DNA of 64,000 nucleotides. Source: Thermoplasmata archaeon. GTDB taxonomy: Archaea; Thermoplasmatota; Thermoplasmata; Lutacidiplasmatales; UBA184. The stretch lies in assembly GCA_022750195.1 (NCBI GenBank), contig JAKIWE010000003.1:1-64000 (forward strand), given 5' to 3'. Each line of letters begins with the position of its first letter. The stretch's first letter is position 1. Shown piece by piece: positions 34,801-42,017 of the stretch. The notes under the pieces are model-generated. The model saw only the letters and a list, made by a program, of their open reading frames with translations. It did not search any database and was not told where the DNA came from. A program made the translations under genes and the position numbers.

Positions 34801-36354
34801 ACCGTACACGTTGAGGGCGCACTCCGAGTAGTTGTAGTAGCTCACGGCGAGGTGGAGGGTGCCGCCGCCATCGTAGCCGATCGCGGGATTGTACACCGAA
34901 TAGCTGGACAGGCCGAGGGCGTTCAGCCACGGCTCGGCGATTTTCGGCGTCGACCAGCTGGCCCCGTTGGTCGAGGAGTTGGTCACCCAGACCGTGGGGA
35001 GCTCCGAATAGTAGCAACCGTAGTAGTAGCAGACCTGCCCGACGGTGTACGCGGCGAACGCCACGGCGATCTCCCCGTTCGCCGGGGAGTACGCGATCTG
35101 CGGGGACGGGTCCTGACTCAGCCAGCGGTACGAGAGCCAGACGTCCCTCGCCGCGATCGCGTAGGTGAAGCTCGTGCCGTTGTCGGCGGAGCTCGCGACG
35201 ATGACGTCCGCGGTGCCAACATAGTAGAAGCACGTGCCCCCGATGCAGGAGTTGTACAGGACCGAGACGTTCGACGCGTAGGCGACCAGCAGCTCGCCCC
35301 CCGCGCCGATGGTGACCGTTGAGTACTGGGCGATGTGGGCGTCCTTCCCCACGTAGGTCTTCAGGGTCACCGGCGAGCCCCAGGTCGACCCGCCGTCGGT
35401 GGAGACGATGAGGTGCACGGCGGAGGAGCCTGAGCTCACGATCGACCCGTTGGTGTAGAGCGTGGTGTACGCGGAGGTCATGTTCGTCCAGGTCACGTAG
35501 ATGGTCTGGCCGGTGGCGGTGATCCACGGACGGACTGCCGCGAAGCTGTGCGCATTGGCGAGGAGGTTCGCGGAGGCGTTGAGGACCGTCGGCGTGGTCC
35601 AGTTCGTTCCGTTGTTGTAGCTCTCTGTCACGACGAGCCGATCGTAGGTGACGGTGTAGGTGAACGGCCCGAAGTAGAGGTACGGCATCGAGTAGAAAGA
35701 GGTCGACACGTTGAACTCGATGTACGCGAGGACGAGGGTCCCGTTCGCGAGGGAGGTGAGCGTCGGCTGGTAGGCGCTCGAGTAGTTCGTGTTCGGCCCG
35801 CTCGCGCAGACCGGGTTCCCCAGGTAGATCGGCGAGCTCCAGCTCGCACCCTGGTCGGTCGACGCCACGAAGCCGACCTCCGTCTTGGCGTACCCCGCGG
35901 CCCCGGCACACGGGGCGAGCGTCGTGTAGGTCGTGTAGGCGGCGGCGAGGAGGCCGGTCGACGTGTAGTTGACGGACGGGTCGTTAGTCACGTTCTCCGT
36001 TGTGCCGTAGTACGACGTCTGGTTCGCGGGTACCGGGTTCGGGATCGCGCCGGGCACGAAGAAGGTCCCGCGCTGCGAGGAGGGGGGTGTGAGCGGGGCC
36101 GCACGGAGTGCGGCCGGCGCAGCGACGGAGGCGTGGGCCGCGAGGGGCGATGCCGGAGCTGTAGGGGAACTCACCGGGCTCGAAAGGGCGTGGGCGAGGG
36201 GGGTCGCGGCCGATCCCGTCGACGAGCCGAGCGCAACGCCCGCCGACAGCAGCAGGGTTAGCACCACGCCGACCGCGAAGAGCCCCTGGACCCAGGCGCG
36301 GCGCGGAGGGCTCTCCCGCCGGACGTCGACCGCCGTCGAGGGAACGCTCCTCAC
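31852..36354 (-). CDS. B4: giant membrane-anchored surface protein, partner type B
   Basis: 1500 aa from GTG 36354, which overlaps the A4 stop as GTGA exactly where the other B genes start; a longer open frame reaches upstream into A4 but is only its shadow. The N-terminus is basic (RRESPPRR) followed by a hydrophobic core 'LFAVGVVLTLLLSAGVALG'. Asp-box-like motifs: STDQGASW, SYNNGTNW, STDGGSTW, SADNGTSF, SSTNGASW, SLDNGRTF. Repeats: ETGITSGTLW, QSGLPSGVPW, QTGLPNGTTW, EVGLPSGTAF, ASGLPANLPW, plus four InlB-like repeats. The B signature appears as 'YWDFPSC' and 'NYNLTPAPGPDW'. Membrane helix 'FGLLAVLLVLGLVIGLIV', then GRRR and a Pro/acidic tail. The most diverged B protein, with no near-identical tract to B1-B3, suggesting an older copy or one outside the conversion network. 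Confidence 0.9.
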   Translation of the reverse strand: MRSVPSTAVDVRRESPPRRAWVQGLFAVGVVLTLLLSAGVALGSSTGSAATPLAHALSSPVSSPTAPASPLAAHASVAAPAALRAAPLTPPSSQRGTFFVPGAIPNPVPANQTSYYGTTENVTNDPSVNYTSTGLLAAAYTTYTTLAPCAGAAGYAKTEVGFVASTDQGASWSSPIYLGNPVCASGPNTNYSSAYQPTLTSLANGTLVLAYIEFNVSTSFYSMPYLYFGPFTYTVTYDRLVVTESYNNGTNWTTPTVLNASANLLANAHSFAAVRPWITATGQTIYVTWTNMTSAYTTLYTNGSIVSSGSSAVHLIVSTDGGSTWGSPVTLKTYVGKDAHIAQYSTVTIGAGGELLVAYASNVSVLYNSCIGGTCFYYVGTADVIVASSADNGTSFTYAIAARDVWLSYRWLSQDPSPQIAYSPANGEIAVAFAAYTVGQVCYYYGCYYSELPTVWVTNSSTNGASWSTPKIAEPWLNALGLSSYSVYNPAIGYDGGGTLHLAVSYYNYSECALNVYGSRVCGELSEEYATSLDNGRTFGPSVLVSDNTSIYASNPDGEYATLVTAGSSVFIAWTMVVCPVVSYSTCYWIGSTGLAEVHVSSLFAGSGLSLTFNETGITSGTLWSAQVMGNVVSGYAPANLTITGIPSGDNITWNVTNISGGYGIRYSGVLSLNGSWTVTSNTTVYDNFTEKFLVNVLTEPMLRSYPYTYYYCSAYQGFYWDFPSCSKTNYNLTPAPGPDWVSPGASVNVSAEKVPVYCGAGYYCYDTTYLNLTFDSWAGTGNGSVNTVSNATTLTVHGPINETATFNINGWCFYYYYGTPVQKCRTANGTLTFLQSGLPSGVPWSVSIWSPDGRNFTTNSSTTNVLTVTGNATIGATDFQVWTVPDAATGDYWVGRTTPVSPVVLPSQSLIQVTFTLVNATGLEFPLQLNQTGLPNGTTWSSSVDGAMYGVRGPSASYTVGGGLHAVNASPVFFQNGTGFYASGFDVLPLIENGSWSNTTTVPLNPLSVHGATFVTVVYKPQFWLETTASPGGSVTPSSEWVENGAGTALTATPQTGYYFVGWTGSGAGSVTSSSLTITVHPIAPVRELATFHPIPLPLWTVVVSEVGLPSGTAFTVGLGDRAYSGHGSFNVSGLSSGSYALSVPYVYLNSSNQTRFIPSVSGTSYTMGAGGTLQIAANGSVVVTYTTQYLVTVGSTGNGSVTPSPGSYWVTGGQSFPLSATPTRHYQLLSWNGTGNGALNSPLLAIDPTVGSPLWETAQFVWAPTIPPATFHLTVTASGLPANLPWAFSVGVTGAAGTLSNLLVEGLNGSYVLTVAPVLVGSGTRYVANLTANATEMVTSNRSITVDFLEQFEVQVTGGLGGSVTPSGMLWMTKGSQLTLTATPNATSLLRSWNGTGADAVNQTTGVLTLTVNGPVSERATFSPAYPIVKTGSTTAGVPIAFGLLAVLLVLGLVIGLIVGRRRPPSAGPTPAWSAETPGEPGMDEGSDASVYSEGPAP

Positions 36355-39300
36355 GGCTCCCCTCCCTCGGGCGGGGGGTTGCCCGGAGGTGGAGCTTCCG
36401 GCGACGACCCTTCCACGGGCTCCGGGGCGTAGGGGGCTGGCGGGGCGCGCCGACCGCGGGCCCTCACGGCGATCAGTCCGATCACGAGCCCGACGACCAG
36501 ACCGACCAGGGCCAACCCGGCCCAGACCGGGACGGTGTTGAACGCGCTCGCGACCTGGACCGCCGGGGGCACGGGCGGGACGAAGGTCGCGACCTCCGTC
36601 ATCGGACCGCCTACGCGGACGCTGGGCGGAGTCGCGTTCGTCCCCGAATACGCCCCGGGACCGGTACCGACCCAGCCGCTGAAGAGGTTCGTGCCGTCCG
36701 GGGTCGCCACGAGCGGGACCGCAGCGTTCGCCGGGAACCATCCACTGGCGGGACTCACGCTCCCTCCTCCGACCTCGGAGATGCTGACCCAGTAGGAGGT
36801 CGCGTAGCTGATCGCGTACGACGAGTTGGCGGTGATCCCGATCCGGGGGTTCACTCCGACCGCGGCGTACTGTGTGAGACCGTCCGGCGTAACGATCGTG
36901 GGGACCGCGACCGAGTACGAGCCCGCGAGCAGGTTACTGATGTTGAGGTAGGCCGTGCTCGACGAGTAGTTCGCGCCGTTGAACGTCACCAACCACGTCT
37001 GGCCCGCGGGCAAGGTCGAGCCCAGGTGGAAGCTCACCCAGTACCGGGGCGGCGGCGGCACGTAGACGATCCCGAACGCAGCGATCTCGGTGATCGGGCC
37101 CTCCATGGCTGCCGAGCCGATCGGCTGGACGCCGGTGAAGTTTCCCGGGGCCCCCGAACCGTTCCAGCCGAGGAAGATGAATCCGGGGTTCGGCGTCGCC
37201 TGGAGCGTGACCGCCGTGAGGCCGGGGACCCAGGTCGAGTTGCTCGAGACCGTCGCACCGAACGCGACGCTCGCGTTGCCGCCGGAGGTCCACTCGAGCG
37301 TGAGGAAGTACTGGGCACTGAAGTTCAGCGACTCGGGCGCACCGCCGCCGCAGAGCGTCGCGGGGTACGGCTTCGCCACGTACCGCGTGAGCGAGGAGGT
37401 GCCGTTGTCGTAGGCGTACGGGACCGTGACCGTGTACCGACCGCGGCCGCCGGAGAACTGGCAGGAGTAGACGTTCGGGACGGTGAGGGTGTTGTTGGTG
37501 GAAGAGTAGCCGACTCCGTTGAGGTTCACGGTCCAGCTCGTCCCGTTCGGAATCCCGTTCTCCGAGAAGCTCAGGTTGAACCGGTCCGCGACCAGCGGGT
37601 AGAACGCGGCGACCTCCACGATCGGACCGTTGGCGGTCACGGTCGCCATGAAGCCGTTGCCGCTGAACGAGCCGGCGCCCTCCCCCGACCAGCCTTGGAA
37701 GGCGTAGCCGATCGCAGGGGTCGCGGTGAAGCTCTTGATCGTTCCGGGGGCGACCCAGTAACTGGAGGTCGTCGGCGAGACGGCCCCTCCGGCCCCGGCG
37801 ACGACGTCGATCCGGTACGCGGGGGTATAGTTCACCTGGTAGGTCTGGCCGGCGTCGAGCGTCCAGGTCGACGGCACGGCGTTCGGTGTATAGCCGGCCG
37901 AACCGTTGTACGAGGTCACCACATACGCCGAGGTTGGGTAGATCCCGGAGTGGGCCGTGACGTTGATCCACGGAGTGTTCGAGCTCAACGTAGAACCGTT
38001 GAACTCGAACTGCCAGACGGTGCCGGGCGTGAGGCCCTGGGCATGGAAGCTGATCGTCCCGAGGGACGACGAGAGGTTCACCGCGGCGAACGACATGTTG
38101 ACGACGCTCTGCAAAGGTACCAGGACCGGGTTGCCGCTCGCGGGGCCGCCGAAGTACGCCCAGCCGCTTTCGGAGCTCGTGGCCTGAGCATGGGTCACCC
38201 AGTAGGCCCCGGTGGTGACGTTCACGGCATGGCCCAACGCTCCGCCGCCCGGGGCGGAGACGTTCTGGCCGTCAAAGGTCAGGTTGAACGTTGAACTGAC
38301 CGGCAGCGTCGGCGCGCCGAAGTACTCCGAGTACGTGCCGTACGGCAGGAGCCACATCGTCTGATTGATCGCGCCGTGAACGGTGAGGTTCGCCGAGGAA
38401 CCGGTGCCGGTGTAGGAGCCGGGTCCGGTGCCGTTCCAGTACGACACCGGGAGCTCGAAGTTGTAGTACGCGTACTGGGGTCCCCCGCTGCTCGACGGCC
38501 GGATCTGCAAGGTGGTGCCGTCGGGGACGTACCACGGGAACGGACAGCCGCTGACCGAGTTGTAGGTGTAACACGTCGTTGGGCTATAGCAGTAGACCTC
38601 CTGCTCGTAGTACTCGTAGTAGGTGTACTGACTCTGGTTGTACACGTACAACTCACTGTAGCCGGAGAGTAGCCCCAGTGGCTGAGGGTTGAAGGCGATC
38701 CCGTCCCACAGGGTATAGTTGAGGTACAGGATCGTGGGCGTCTTGACGACCTGCGCGCCGCTGCTGCTGAGGATCGGCTGGTACTCCCGCCAGTATCCGG
38801 CCGAGGGCGTGGCCGCCGTAACCGGGACGACGACCACCACTTGGGTGGTTGGCACATCGACGACGGTGATGTTCGGGTTGGTCGATTCGAAGACATTCCC
38901 ATCGACAGCGAAGCCCCACCGGCTGCCGGCGGCGAGCCCGTGCTGCTCGACCGTCAAGGTGCTGTTCGTTCCCTGGTACGGCTGCGCTACCATGAGCTTC
39001 ACCTGGTTCACGTACTCGGTGTTCGCGCCGATCGTCTCCTGCTGGAAGCTCAGAGCGACGGCGTAGCCGAGGAGCACAGTGCCCGCCGCGGTGTACCCAA
39101 CGGAGCCGAGGAATCCCTGGTAATCGTAGTAGATGTCGAGGTAGGTGTAGTACCCGGACGACGGCGGTTTCACAACCGCCGCGATCAGCGGGGGGCTCCA
39201 GGTGAGCCCGTTCGTACTGTTCGCCGTCCACAGGGTGATCGAGGGGGAAAGGTAGGTGCCGCTCGCAACCGGGCCACAATTGCCACCGGTGTAGGTCTGG

Positions 39301-40763
39301 TTATACTCGGTGAACGTGAGCGTGACCTCGCCGTTGTTCGCCCCGAGGGCCGGGTTGTAGTACTCGATGCTCCCGCCCGAGTAGGTCGTCTCGGGAACTG
39401 GCGGCGAGGCTAGCGAAGTGTTCCAAGTTACGCCATCGTTCAGCGACGAGCCGACCCCGACCTGGAAATTCGAGTAATCCGAGTAGTAGTACCCGTTGGG
39501 GAGGGAGAGGTTCAGCGCCCCCGCCCACGCCACCTCCCAGGCGGTGGCCGCGTCGTCCCAAGCGATCGCGGTCTCGGGCGCCTCCTGGAAGAGCGCATTG
39601 AAGTAGACGCCTTGGAAGTAGTAGTACTCGCCCACGTTCGATTGGACCTGGAACGGACCCTTCCACGTCGTCCCATTGGTCAAGGACGTCGCGACGACGA
39701 TTTCTTCCCCGTACGCCGCACCGTAGTAGACCCCACAAAAGGCGAGGCACGACCGGTTCGTGGCATACGCGACCGCGACGGTCCCGTTGGAGCTGACCGC
39801 CACGGACGGCGACATCGTCGTGTTCAGCTCCGTCGGATTGAGGCCCGGCAGGGTGTACGGCCCGTGCCACGTACTCCCGTTGTCCGCGGAGTAGACCAAC
39901 TGCACCGCGATTGGGGCGGCCGCCGGGTAGAAGTTGCCGGGGAGGGGACCGGTCCCGTTCGAGATGTTCTCGAAGACGATGTACACCGTCTCCCCGAACG
40001 TGGCAATCTGGGGGCGGGAGATGTTCCCGCCGGCAAGGACGGTGAGCGGCTTCGCGAACTTGGTCCCGTTGGAGCTTATGGAGATGAACCCGAGTGCGTC
40101 GTCGTACCGCGTGGTGTACGTGGTCGTCGGCGAACCGTAGTAGCCGAGGACGCCGTACTGCGTCGCGTTCGATTCCACGAACGCTCCGTAGACGTGGCCG
40201 CTCGGCCCGGCCGCGAACGACGGCTCCAGCGCCTGCTCGTACGAGCAGGTCGTGTTCCCGAGTTGGGTGGTGCTGCCGAAGCTCGTGCCGTTGTTCTTGG
40301 AGATGACCCAGCCCAGCCGAATGCCCGTGTTCGCTCCCGCTCCCGAACACGTATCGGTCGTCCGGGTGGTCACCTGGGAGAAGCCGACGCCGATCTGGCC
40401 GTTGGTCATGCGGACGATCGAGGGATCCTGAGACTGAGGGTAGCAGTAGCCGTAGCTCGTCGAAGTACAGTATGTCTGACTGAACGGCGGGGTAGTGAAG
40501 CCCGAAGTGTTCTGGAAGAAGTTGCCGGAGACGTTTACGCTCGAATTGACGAACGGCCGGGGGGCGATCGGCGCGGGGGCCGCCGACTTTGCCGATGCCG
40601 CCGCTGACGTGGAGTGTCCGGCGGCGGAATGGGTAGCTCCGCCACCGAGGGCCGAGGCCGGAAGCGCGAGGAGCGAGCTGAGGACCACCACCAGCGTGGC
40701 GAACGTGACCAAGCTCGTTCGGAACCAACTAGATCGCATGGACGGCGCCCCCGGGCGGGCCAT
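36351..40763 (-). CDS. A4: giant membrane-anchored surface protein, partner type A
   Basis: 1470 aa from ATG 40763, 25 bp from the promoter box; ATG 40739 (MRSSWF) is an alternative but fits the spacing less well. Signal segment 'FATLVVVLSSLLALPASALG'. Asp-box-like motifs: SKNNGTSF, SSNGTKF, SADNGSTW, SLTNGTTW, SLNDGVTW, STNGLTW. G-L-P-type repeats (QHGLAAGSRW, APTLPVSSTF, AQGLTPGTVW, ENGIPNGTSW, GSTLPAGQTW) and four InlB-like repeats. A signature 'GCPFPWYVP'. A Tyr-rich, Cys-containing insertion before that signature ('YYEYYEQEVYCYSPTTCYTY') is absent from A1-A3. Membrane helix 'WAGLALVGLVVGLVIGLIAV', then a Pro-rich acidic tail. Located at the promoter-proximal end of the array and divergent from the housekeeping cluster. 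Confidence 0.9.
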   Translation of the reverse strand: MARPGAPSMRSSWFRTSLVTFATLVVVLSSLLALPASALGGGATHSAAGHSTSAAASAKSAAPAPIAPRPFVNSSVNVSGNFFQNTSGFTTPPFSQTYCTSTSYGYCYPQSQDPSIVRMTNGQIGVGFSQVTTRTTDTCSGAGANTGIRLGWVISKNNGTSFGSTTQLGNTTCSYEQALEPSFAAGPSGHVYGAFVESNATQYGVLGYYGSPTTTYTTRYDDALGFISISSNGTKFAKPLTVLAGGNISRPQIATFGETVYIVFENISNGTGPLPGNFYPAAAPIAVQLVYSADNGSTWHGPYTLPGLNPTELNTTMSPSVAVSSNGTVAVAYATNRSCLAFCGVYYGAAYGEEIVVATSLTNGTTWKGPFQVQSNVGEYYYFQGVYFNALFQEAPETAIAWDDAATAWEVAWAGALNLSLPNGYYYSDYSNFQVGVGSSLNDGVTWNTSLASPPVPETTYSGGSIEYYNPALGANNGEVTLTFTEYNQTYTGGNCGPVASGTYLSPSITLWTANSTNGLTWSPPLIAAVVKPPSSGYYTYLDIYYDYQGFLGSVGYTAAGTVLLGYAVALSFQQETIGANTEYVNQVKLMVAQPYQGTNSTLTVEQHGLAAGSRWGFAVDGNVFESTNPNITVVDVPTTQVVVVVPVTAATPSAGYWREYQPILSSSGAQVVKTPTILYLNYTLWDGIAFNPQPLGLLSGYSELYVYNQSQYTYYEYYEQEVYCYSPTTCYTYNSVSGCPFPWYVPDGTTLQIRPSSSGGPQYAYYNFELPVSYWNGTGPGSYTGTGSSANLTVHGAINQTMWLLPYGTYSEYFGAPTLPVSSTFNLTFDGQNVSAPGGGALGHAVNVTTGAYWVTHAQATSSESGWAYFGGPASGNPVLVPLQSVVNMSFAAVNLSSSLGTISFHAQGLTPGTVWQFEFNGSTLSSNTPWINVTAHSGIYPTSAYVVTSYNGSAGYTPNAVPSTWTLDAGQTYQVNYTPAYRIDVVAGAGGAVSPTTSSYWVAPGTIKSFTATPAIGYAFQGWSGEGAGSFSGNGFMATVTANGPIVEVAAFYPLVADRFNLSFSENGIPNGTSWTVNLNGVGYSSTNNTLTVPNVYSCQFSGGRGRYTVTVPYAYDNGTSSLTRYVAKPYPATLCGGGAPESLNFSAQYFLTLEWTSGGNASVAFGATVSSNSTWVPGLTAVTLQATPNPGFIFLGWNGSGAPGNFTGVQPIGSAAMEGPITEIAAFGIVYVPPPPRYWVSFHLGSTLPAGQTWLVTFNGANYSSSTAYLNISNLLAGSYSVAVPTIVTPDGLTQYAAVGVNPRIGITANSSYAISYATSYWVSISEVGGGSVSPASGWFPANAAVPLVATPDGTNLFSGWVGTGPGAYSGTNATPPSVRVGGPMTEVATFVPPVPPAVQVASAFNTVPVWAGLALVGLVVGLVIGLIAVRARGRRAPPAPYAPEPVEGSSPEAPPPGNPPPEGGEP

Positions 40764-40787
40764 GCGGCCGCGGACTTTGGGTGTGGC

Positions 40788-40800
40788 TAAATACCTTTAC
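40788..40800 (-). promoter_or_regulatory. Promoter of the A4-B4 operon (shared box)
   Basis: GTAAAGGTATTTA on the minus strand, 25 bp from the A4 ATG. Apart from this box and its spacing, the spacer differs from those of units 1-3. Confidence 0.75.
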
Positions 40801-40886
40801 ACATGCGGATTCGCCGATAGCGAGTTCGCATCGAAAATTCGGCGTTCGACGTGGCCGTACCCGTAGCTTCCTGGGGTCGAACCGGG

Positions 40887-40895
40887 GAAATAAGT
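40887..40895 (+). promoter_or_regulatory. TATA-like box of the IPK cluster
   Basis: GAAATAAGT is centred about 28 bp before ATG 40919 and is the only A/T-rich element between the two divergent genes on this side. Confidence 0.45.
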
Positions 40896-40918
40896 AGGCG
40901 AGCGCGATGGTTTCGTCG

Positions 40919-41146
40919 ATGAGCGAAGGCGAGGTTCACTCCGGTCACTTCAAGACGCCCCCGTTGGGCGCCCGGGCCCTGGGCTTCGTACTGCTCGCGG
41001 CCGCCCTGATCGGGGTGGGTCTCCTCATGGTTATGGCCTGGATCGTTTCCCTTGGGACCGACTGGTACTGGGCTCTCGGACTCCTCCCCGTCACGGCAGG
41101 CTCGGTCCTTCTGTTCCTGCCGGCCAGCGGACCGGACCACGCCTAA
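40919..41146 (+). CDS. Small two-helix membrane protein
   Basis: About 75 aa with two hydrophobic helices (about residues 21-45 and 50-67) joined by a short loop (SLGTDW), a hydrophilic N-terminus and almost no C-terminal tail. No family recognised. ATG 40919 is preferred because it is about 24 bp from the TATA-like box; ATG 40907 would add four residues (MVSS). It precedes IPK by 70 bp on the same strand and may head the cluster's transcript, although the mevalonate and tRNA genes that follow give no clue to its role. Confidence 0.65.
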   Translation: MSEGEVHSGHFKTPPLGARALGFVLLAAALIGVGLLMVMAWIVSLGTDWYWALGLLPVTAGSVLLFLPASGPDHA

Positions 41147-41216
41147 CCCTGCCGGCCCAAGCGACCGCCCCGACCTGAGCCGAACCGACACGACGAGCAG
41201 ACCCGAAGGAGCGACG

Positions 41217-42017
41217 GTGACGGGCGAACCGCCGGTGGTGATCAAGCTCGGGGGTAGCGTCATTACGCGCAAGCAAGGGGAGGCGCGCGTTCGCCCCAAG
41301 GTCTTGGGCCGGCTCGCCGAGGAACTGGCGGTCGATGGGCCGCCCCGCATCGTGCTCCACGGGGCCGGTTCCTTCGGTCACCCCGGTGCGGCACGTTGGG
41401 GACTTGCGTCCCCGCCGAACGAAAAGTCACGAGGTCGCGACCGTTCTCGAGGAGCCGCCATCGTGAGCGCCGAGGTCCGGAAACTCCACGTCGCGGTGCT
41501 CAAGGCGATGGTCGACGCCGGCGGTTCGCCGTTCTCGCTACCCGCCTCCGGACTTGCGGCGAACCAGGAAGGGCGACTCGCCCGCTTCGAGCCCTCCCCC
41601 TTCCGGGAGGCGCTCGCGCTCGGCGCGACGCCGGTCTCGTTCGGCGATGTCGTCCTCGACGGATCGTGGGGCTTCTCCATCCTTTCAGCCGACACGATCG
41701 CAGTCGAGCTCGCGCGGGCGCTGAACGCTCGCTCCGTCGTCTTCGTGAGCGACGTCCCGGGGGTTTTCGAGCGGTTCGATGGCGGCCGAGGCCGGATCAT
41801 CGAGCGCCTCACCCCGTCCGTCGCGGGCGAACTCATTCCGGCCGCAGGCGATCGCGACGTAACGGGCGGCATCCGGGGCAAGGTCGAGGCGATGCTCGCG
41901 ATCGCCGCGCTCGGCACTGACGCAGGACTTATTAGCGGACTGACGGATGGAGCGCTCGCGCGCGCGATCCGAGGGGAGGCCGTCTACGGTAGCTGGGCCC
42001 GGGCGCGATCTCCCTAG
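41217..42017 (+). CDS. ipk: Isopentenyl phosphate kinase
   Basis: 266 aa of the amino-acid-kinase fold. It phosphorylates isopentenyl phosphate to isopentenyl diphosphate with ATP, the last step of the archaeal mevalonate route to isoprenoid lipids; cytoplasmic. The N-terminal 'VIKLGGSVIT' (Lys10, Gly12-Gly13-Ser14) and 'LHGAGSFGH' (48-55) are family hallmarks, the His of S-F-G-H being the catalytic His of characterised IPKs. 'SADTIAVELA', 'VVFVSDVPGV' and 'DVTGGIRGKV' are the expected nucleotide- and phosphate-binding segments. The GTG start is supported by an AAGGAG Shine-Dalgarno-like sequence a few bases upstream and by alignment of the first strand; a longer open frame upstream is non-coding in character. 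The 3' end overlaps the isomerase gene, whose product acts directly on the IPK product. Confidence 0.93.
   Translation: MTGEPPVVIKLGGSVITRKQGEARVRPKVLGRLAEELAVDGPPRIVLHGAGSFGHPGAARWGLASPPNEKSRGRDRSRGAAIVSAEVRKLHVAVLKAMVDAGGSPFSLPASGLAANQEGRLARFEPSPFREALALGATPVSFGDVVLDGSWGFSILSADTIAVELARALNARSVVFVSDVPGVFERFDGGRGRIIERLTPSVAGELIPAAGDRDVTGGIRGKVEAMLAIAALGTDAGLISGLTDGALARAIRGEAVYGSWARARSP

Larger units (their letters stand above)
4829..40763 (-). repeat. Tandem array of four two-gene (A-B) units of about 9.0 kb
   Basis: Stop codons of the four B genes lie at 4829, 13773, 22829 and 31852 (spacings 8944, 9056, 9023). Those of the four A genes lie at 9262, 18227, 27280 and 36351 (spacings 8965, 9053, 9071). 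All eight genes are on the minus strand in the order A then B, with a 4-nt A/B stop-start overlap in each unit (ATGA in three, GTGA in unit 4). Units are separated by spacers of only about 100-175 bp holding the next promoter. A-type proteins resemble one another along their length more than they resemble B-type, so the A/B split predates amplification of the unit. Unit 4 is the most diverged. Confidence 0.95.

Noticed and set aside
36355-36741. N-terminal extension of B4 into A4
   Set aside because: The GTG overlapping the A4 stop matches the arrangement in the other three units and begins right before the signal segment.
4829-40763. Reading the eight large genes as sialidases
   Set aside because: Asp-boxes are structural and occur in many propellers; no F/Y-R-I-P motif or catalytic set was found.
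4829-40763. CRISPR array or transposon as the cause of the 9-kb periodicity
   Set aside because: The repeats are gene-length and protein-coding, with no short direct repeats/spacers, transposase or terminal inverted repeats.
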